Below, piece by piece: positions 58,767 through 64,000 of a DNA stretch of 64,000 nt. The notes beneath the pieces are model-generated. The model was not told the origin of the DNA. It did not search any database and was given only the letters and a program-made list of their open reading frames with translations. The DNA lies in contig NC_090447.1 in the NCBI RefSeq assembly GCF_031143425.1, forward strand, positions 27,370,238 through 27,434,237, given 5' to 3'. The stretch comes from Pleurodeles waltl (Eukaryota; Chordata; Amphibia; Caudata; Salamandridae). Made by a program: the position numbers and the translations under genes. Position 1 is the stretch's first letter. Every line of letters begins with the position of its first letter.

Positions 58767-60329
58767 CAGGGAGTGCAGAATTATTAGGCAAATGATTATT
58801 TTGACCACATCATCCTCTTTATGCATGTTGTCTTACTCCAAGCTGTATAGGCTCGAAAGCCTACTACCAATTAAGCATATTAGGTGATGTGCATCTCTGT
58901 AATGAGAAGGGGTGTGGTCTAATGACATCAACACCCTATATCAGGTGTGCATAATTATTAGGCAACGTCCTTTCCTTTGGCAAAATGGGTCAAAAGAAGG
59001 ACTTGACAGGCTCAGAAAAGTCAAAAATAGTGAGATATCTTGCAGAGGGATGCAGCACTCTTAAAATTGCAAAGCTTCTGAAGCGTGATCATCGAACAAT
59101 CAAGCGTTTCATTCAAAATAGTCAACAGGGTCGCAAGAAGCGTGTGGAAAAACCAAGGCGCAAATTAACTGCCCATGAACTGAGAAAAGTCAAGCGTGCA
59201 GCTGCCACGATGCCACTTGCCACCAGTTTGGCCATATTTCAGAGCTGCAACATCACTGGAGTGCCCAAAAGCACAAGGTGTGCAATACTCAGAGACATGG
59301 CCAAGGTAAGAAAGGCTGAAAGACGACCACCACTGAACAAGACACACAAGCTGAAACGTCAAGACTGGGCCAATAAATATCTCAAGACTGATTTTTCTAA
59401 GGTTTTATGGACTGATGAAATGAGAGTGAGTCTTGATGGGCCAGATGGATGGGCCCGTGGCTGGATTGGTAAAGGGCAGAGAGCTCCAGTCCGACTCAGA
59501 CGCCAGCAAGGTGGAGGTGGAGTACTGGTTTGGGCTGGTATCATCAAAGATGAGCTTGTGGGGCCTTTTCGGGTTGAGGATGGAGTCAAGCTCAACTCCC
59601 AGTCCTACTGCCAGTTCCTGGAAGACACCTTCTTCAAGCAGTGGTACAGGAAGAAGTCTGCATCCTTCAAGAAAAACATGATTTTCATGCAGGACAATGC
59701 TCCATCACACGCGTCCAAGTACTCCACAGCGTGGCTGGCAAGAAAGGGTATAAAAGAAGGAAATCTAATGACATGGCCTCCTTGTTCACCTGATCTGAAC
59801 CCCATTGAGAACCTGTGGTCCATCATCAAATGTGAGATTTACAAGGAGGGAAAACAGTACACCTCTCTGAACAGTGTCTGGGAGGCTGTGGTTGCTGCTG
59901 CACGCAATGTTGATGGTGAACAGATCAAAACACTGACAGAATCCATGGATGGCAGGCTTTTGAGTGTCCTTGCAAAGAAAGGTGGCTATATTGGTCACTG
60001 ATTTGTTTTTGTTTTGTTTTTGAATGTCAGAAATGTATATTTGTGAATGTTGAGATGTTATATTGGTTTCACTGGTAATAATAAATAATTGAAATGGGTA
60101 TATATATTTTTTTTGTTAAGTTGCCTAATAATTATGCACAGTAATAGTCACCTGCACACACAGATATCCCCCTAACATAGCTAAAACTAAAAACAAACTA
60201 AAAACTACTTCCAAAAATATTCAGCTTTGATATTAATGAGTTTTTTGGGTTCATTGAGAACATGGTTATTGTTCAATAATAACATTAATCCTCAAAAATA
60301 CAACTTGCCTAATAATTCTGCACTCCCTG
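58767..60329 (+). mobile_element. Tc1-like DD37E transposon, apparently intact
   Basis: The ends CAGGGAGTGCAGAATTATTA (58767) and its complement (to 60329) are perfect over about 25 bp and flanked by the TA target (58765-58766, 60330-60331). Inner copies of the motif occur at 58947-58965 (gtgcataattattaggcaa) and 60121-60139, giving an IR/DR layout like Sleeping Beauty. A single uninterrupted transposase gene fills the middle. The 1563-bp length is normal for Tc1-like elements. It is inserted in a LINE. Confidence 0.95.
58985..60001 (+). CDS. Tc1-like transposase, DD37E, intact reading frame
   Basis: This 338-residue enzyme would cut and paste the surrounding element at TA dinucleotides. Residues 1-60 hold the first helix-turn-helix (YLAEGCSTLKIAKLLKRDH) and a basic GRKKRVEKPRRK stretch standing in for the GRPR-like motif. 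A second helix-turn-helix follows (ITGVPKSTRCAILRD, about 90-104). The catalytic triad is D144 (LWTDEM), D237 (MQDNAPSH) and E275 (NPIENLW). Thirty-seven residues separate D237 and E275, against 34 in classical Tc1. That spacing matches the DD37E group described as TRT in vertebrates. A glycine-rich GGGGVLVWAG box precedes the second aspartate. ATG at 58985 is the first in frame and no stop or frameshift occurs, so the product may be functional. Expression is unproven. Confidence 0.95.
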   Translation: MGQKKDLTGSEKSKIVRYLAEGCSTLKIAKLLKRDHRTIKRFIQNSQQGRKKRVEKPRRKLTAHELRKVKRAAATMPLATSLAIFQSCNITGVPKSTRCAILRDMAKVRKAERRPPLNKTHKLKRQDWANKYLKTDFSKVLWTDEMRVSLDGPDGWARGWIGKGQRAPVRLRRQQGGGGVLVWAGIIKDELVGPFRVEDGVKLNSQSYCQFLEDTFFKQWYRKKSASFKKNMIFMQDNAPSHASKYSTAWLARKGIKEGNLMTWPPCSPDLNPIENLWSIIKCEIYKEGKQYTSLNSVWEAVVAAARNVDGEQIKTLTESMDGRLLSVLAKKGGYIGH

Positions 60330-60420
60330 TATAACTGAAGCAGGCTTTCATAAATATTTAGCAATTTTCGTAGGAGGATCCTAAGGTCTATCACGCCTGT
60401 TTTAGAGGTGTTCCCCCATT
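60330..60420 (-). pseudogene. LINE (L2/CR1-like) continuation upstream of the Tc1 insertion
   Basis: The minus-strand translation yields LLRKLLNIYESLLQL-like coding, which runs directly into the part left of the Tc1 element once that and one TA copy are removed. The upstream limit is unclear. Confidence 0.5.
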
Positions 60421-60931
60421 CCATTCATCCCGGGCTTAGTGTCTTATGATTAATATAGTAGAGGAGAAATAGTGTTAGAAAAGTAATATATAGAGGTAAA
60501 GTGAAAGACAGAAGATTTAAAAGAAGAGGAAAGAATATCCATGATTAAAAAAAAAGAATAAGCCATTTCACATGCTATGTAAATATATGGATAAAATATT
60601 TATATTGCAGGTATCTATCTTGAAGATTGTTATGTGGGAAAACATGCAGCATACTCATGCAGCATGCTATGAATGCTAACTTCAATTTCACAAGCACTGT
60701 GTCTTTTAAAAGTACAGGCCCAAAGTATGCTTTAATATATCAGAGCTGACCCTATTTCTGAAGAGTGTTTGAGTTGTTAAGTAATCACATATCCTACTAC
60801 ACCTTATCTACTTCCACCGAGTGTGAACAGATAATTTGTCATCTTATTCAAGGAAATAACTGGACTATCCAAACGTCCATATGGGATTGAACAAAATGTT
60901 TACCTTAAACATTCTAATCATTTCAGACATA
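60421..60931. other. Unassigned DNA
   Basis: The stretch is AT-rich with no gene. It may include more of the decayed LINE. Confidence 0.4.
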
Positions 60932-61101
60932 GGGCCTGATTTAGATATTGGTGGATGGTGCACTCTGTCACAACGGCAACAGGTATCTCGTTCACCAAAA
61001 TCTAAATCTTATTATCTCCTGTGGGATTTAGATTTTGGTGGACAGGATATCCGTCACCCTTGTGACAGAGTAACCCATCCACCAAAATCTAAATCAGGCC
61101 C
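60932..61101. mobile_element. Palindromic MITE, Harbinger-like
   Basis: The ends GGGCCTGATTTAGATATTGG and its near complement give long inverted arms. ATA is duplicated at 60929-60931 and 61102-61104. It is 170 bp with internal inverted copies of accaaaatctaaatc and no gene. Confidence 0.85.
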
Positions 61102-61374
61102 ATATTATCTAACAGGAAATGCCAGATGATTTTTCTTTCTGTCATCATATGTAAGGAGCACATTTAGTTTATTTACAGAGCCGACATTGATTTATATTAA
61201 TTAGGCAGGCTTTTGCTTGCTTATGTGCGGCCCAAAGCTATTTATGGAGTAAATGGAATCTAGTTTGCATAATCGTGGACAACATTTTATGTTTATGCAG
61301 AGAATCATACATCGTCTGCCAATTATAAGAGTTTGACTTTAAAATGTCCCTATTTGTCAAGGCTTATGACCATC
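61102..61374. other. Unassigned DNA
   Basis: It begins with the right ATA copy of the MITE target duplication. No gene or repeat is recognised. Confidence 0.4.
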
Positions 61375-64000
61375 TTTAGGAAAGTACCATCTTGCCTGGC
61401 ATGTTACCCCCATTTTTACTTGTGTGTATGTTTGTTTTTGCCTGTGTCACTGAGATCCTGCTAGCCATGACCCCAGTGCTCATAAAGTATGCCCTGTATG
61501 TGTTCCCTGTGTGGTGCCTAACTGTATCACTGAGGCTCTAATAATCAGAACCTCAATGTTTATGCTCCCTCTGCTTCTAAAATTGTCACTGCAGGCTAGT
61601 GACTAGTTTGACCAATTCTGATTGGCACACTGAAACACCCTTATAAGTCCCTAGTATATGATACCTAGGTACCCAGGGTATTGGGGTTCCAGGAGATCCC
61701 TATGGGCTGCAGCATTTCTTTTGCCACCCATAGGGAGCTCAGACAATTCTTACACAGGACTGCCACTGCAGCCTGAGTGAAATAACATCCACGTTATTTC
61801 ACTGCCGTTTTACACTGCACTTAAGTAACTTATAAGTCACCTATATGTCTAACCCTCACTTAGTGAAGGTTAGGTGCAAAGTTACTAAGTGTGAGGGCGC
61901 CCTTGCACTAGCCAAGGTGCACCCACATTGTTCAAGGCAATTTCCCCAAACTTTGTGAGTGCGCAGAAACCAATACACGCATGAACTACATATAGGTCAA
62001 TACCTATGTGTAGCTTCACAATGGTAACTCCGAACATGGTCATGTAACATGTCTAGGATCATGGAATTGGGGTGACAATTCCATCCATCTCCGGGTCTCC
62101 AGCATAGAGCCCGGGTACTGCTAAACTAACTTTCCGGGGTTTTCTCTGCAGCTACCGCTGCTGCCAACCCTCAGACAGGTTTCTGCCCCCCTGGGGCCTG
62201 GGCAGCCCAGTCCCAGGAAGGCAGAACAAAGGAGTTCCTCTGAGAGAGGGTGTTACACCCGCTCCCTTTGGAAATAGGTGTGAAGGGCCTGGAAGGAGTA
62301 GCCTCTCCTGGCCTCTGGAAATGCTTTGAAGGGCACAGATGGTGCCCTCCTTGCACAAGCCAGTCTACACCGGTCCAGGGAACCCCCCAGCCCTGCTCTG
62401 GTGCGAAACTGGACAAAGGAAAGGGGAGTGACCACTCCCCTGACCAGCACCTCCCAGGGGAGGTGCCCAGAGCTCCTCCAGTGTGTCCTAGACCTCTGCC
62501 ATCTTGGATGCAGAGGTGTGAGGGCACAATGGACAGCTCTGAGTGGCCAGTGCAAGCAGGTGACGTCAGAGACCCCTCTCGATAGGTGCTTACCTTTCTC
62601 TGTAGCCAATCCTCCTCTGAGGGCTATTTAGGGTCTCTCCTGTGGGTATCTCACCAGATAACGAATGCAAGAGCTCATCAGAGTTCCTCTGCACTTCCCT
62701 CTTCGACTTCTGCCAAGGATCGACCGCTGACTGCTCCAGGACGCCTGCAAAACCGCAACAAAGTAGCAAGAAGACTACCAGCAACATTGTAGCGCCTCAT
62801 CCTGCCGGCTTTCTCAACTATTTCTTGGTGGTGCATGCTCTGAGGGCTGTCTGCCTTCACCCTGCACTGGAAGCCAAGAAGAAATCTCCTGTGGGTCGAC
62901 GGAATCTTCCCCCTGCCAACGCAGGCACCAAACCTCTGCATCACCGGTCCTCTGGGTCCCCTCTCATCCTGACGAGTGTGGTCCCTGGAACACAAGAGCT
63001 GGGTCCAAGTGTCTCCGACAGTCCAGTGGCCCTTCTGTCCAAATTTGGTGGAGGTAAGTCCTTGCCTCCCCACGCCAGACAGTAATCCTGTGTACTGCGT
63101 GAACTGCGGCTGCTAGGGCTTCTATGCACTCTTGCAAGATTTCCTTTGTGCACAGCCTAGCCCAGGTCACCAGCACTCCGTCCTGCATTGCCCAACTCGC
63201 TGAGTTGGACTCCGACTTCGTGGGACTCCCTTTTGTTGTGCTGAGTTGACCGCCATCCTCAGATCTTCTGTGCGCCTGTTCAGGTGCTTCTGCGGGTGCT
63301 GCCTGCTTCTGCATGGGCTCTCCGTGTTGCTGAGCGCACCTTCTGTCTCCTCCCCCAAGGGGCGACCTCCTGGTCCTTCCTGGGTCCTGGCAGCACCCAA
63401 AACCTTCAACCGCGACTCTTGCAGCTAGAAAGGCTTGTTTGCGGTCTTTTTGCATGGAAACAACTCTGCATCCTCCAGCACGCCGTGGGACATCTTCTGA
63501 CCAAAGGAGAAGTTCCTGGCACCTTCCGTTGTTGCAGAATCTTCGGCTTCTTCCACCCGGTGGCAGCCCTTTTGCACCTTCATCTGGGGTTTAGCAGGCT
63601 CCTGCCCCCCCCCAGGACACTTGCGTGACTCTTGGACTTGGTCCCCTTTCTTTACAGGTCCTCAGGTCCAGGAATCCGTCTTCAGTGCTTTGCAGTCAGT
63701 TGTTGTCCTTGCAGAATCCCTTTTCTCGACTTTACTGTCTTTTTGGGGTAGTAGGGTAACTTTACTTGCACTTTTCAGGGTCTTGGGGTGGGGTATCTTG
63801 GACACCCTTAGTGATTTCTTACACTCTCAGCGACCCTCTACACACTACACTAGGCCTGGGGTCCATTCGTAGTTCGCATTCCACTTTTGGAGTATATGGT
63901 TTGTGTTGCCTCTAGGCCTATTTTTCCCTATTGCATTCTATTGTGTTCTACAGTGTTTGCACTACTTTTATAACTGTTTACTTACCTGATTTGGTTTGTG
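61375..64000 (+). mobile_element. LTR-like element (LTR C), continues past the window
   Basis: The start TTTAGGAAAGTACCATC parallels the TGTAGGAAAG-type start of the LTR A/B relatives. The sequence carries the same style of blocks: tataagtccctagtatatg, ccatagggagctc, short ACTTATAAGTCACC segments, then a GC-rich stretch with many overlapping frames on both strands from 62152 to 63872. That pattern fits non-coding LTR rather than genes. No terminus or target duplication can be assigned because the window ends first. Confidence 0.6.

Noticed and set aside
62152..63872. Overlapping frames of 60-163 codons on both strands
   Set aside because: They sit inside the LTR-like sequence at the right edge, overlap in several phases and show no retroelement or host motifs.
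1..64000. tRNA, rRNA, CRISPR arrays, operons or prokaryotic regulatory sites
   Set aside because: None was seen. The introns, CpG-island promoter and transposon families point to a vertebrate nuclear genome.

Overview
This window looks like repeat-rich nuclear DNA from a large-genome vertebrate, most likely a salamander (a salamandrid newt such as Pleurodeles would fit). That is an inference from family content: nested PIF/Harbinger elements with palindromic MITE relatives, a piggyBac element, a Penelope-like element, L2/CR1-like LINEs and approximately 2-kb solo LTRs. There are GT-AG introns, a CpG-island promoter and no prokaryotic gene organisation. The species cannot be proven from this window alone.

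Layout. 1-6.1 kb: a non-autonomous hAT element (753-6053, 8-bp target duplication) carries a decayed Penelope-like retroelement and a Harbinger-type MITE. 6.1-8.1 kb: dispersed repeats and a perfect 32-bp inverted repeat. 8.1-19.5 kb: one unusually large piggyBac element bounded by TTAA. It has a broken transposase in its middle, a 171-bp / 343-bp higher-order minisatellite on the left and a 383-bp tandem array on the right. 19.5-25.3 kb: Harbinger-like repeats and a degenerate LINE on the minus strand. 25.3-30.1 kb: a decayed two-gene Harbinger element (transposase plus Myb/SANT-like partner) with a 931-bp element nested in it. 30-38 kb: mostly unassigned DNA, with one MITE made of chained palindromes. 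38.3-40.5 kb: a truncated solo LTR.

41.9-49.0 kb holds the only convincing host gene, on the minus strand. A CpG-island first exon encodes an N-terminal region I do not recognise, an acidic linker and a second unrecognised block. A GT-AG intron of about 5.2 kb joins it, in compatible phase, to an exon encoding a complete Y-box-type cold-shock domain with a short basic tail. Exon 1 contains one apparent frameshift in a GC-rich repeat. The intron holds an LTR-like repeat. An E2F-type site and an E-box lie just upstream of the start codon.

49-64 kb is again repeats. One solo LTR (52861-54943, 5-bp duplication) splits a LINE. A seemingly intact Tc1-like transposon with a DD37E catalytic triad (58767-60329) splits another LINE. 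Palindromic MITEs follow, and a solo-LTR-like sequence runs off the right edge. Apart from the cold-shock gene and the Tc1 transposase, every recognisable coding sequence is a decayed transposon gene.
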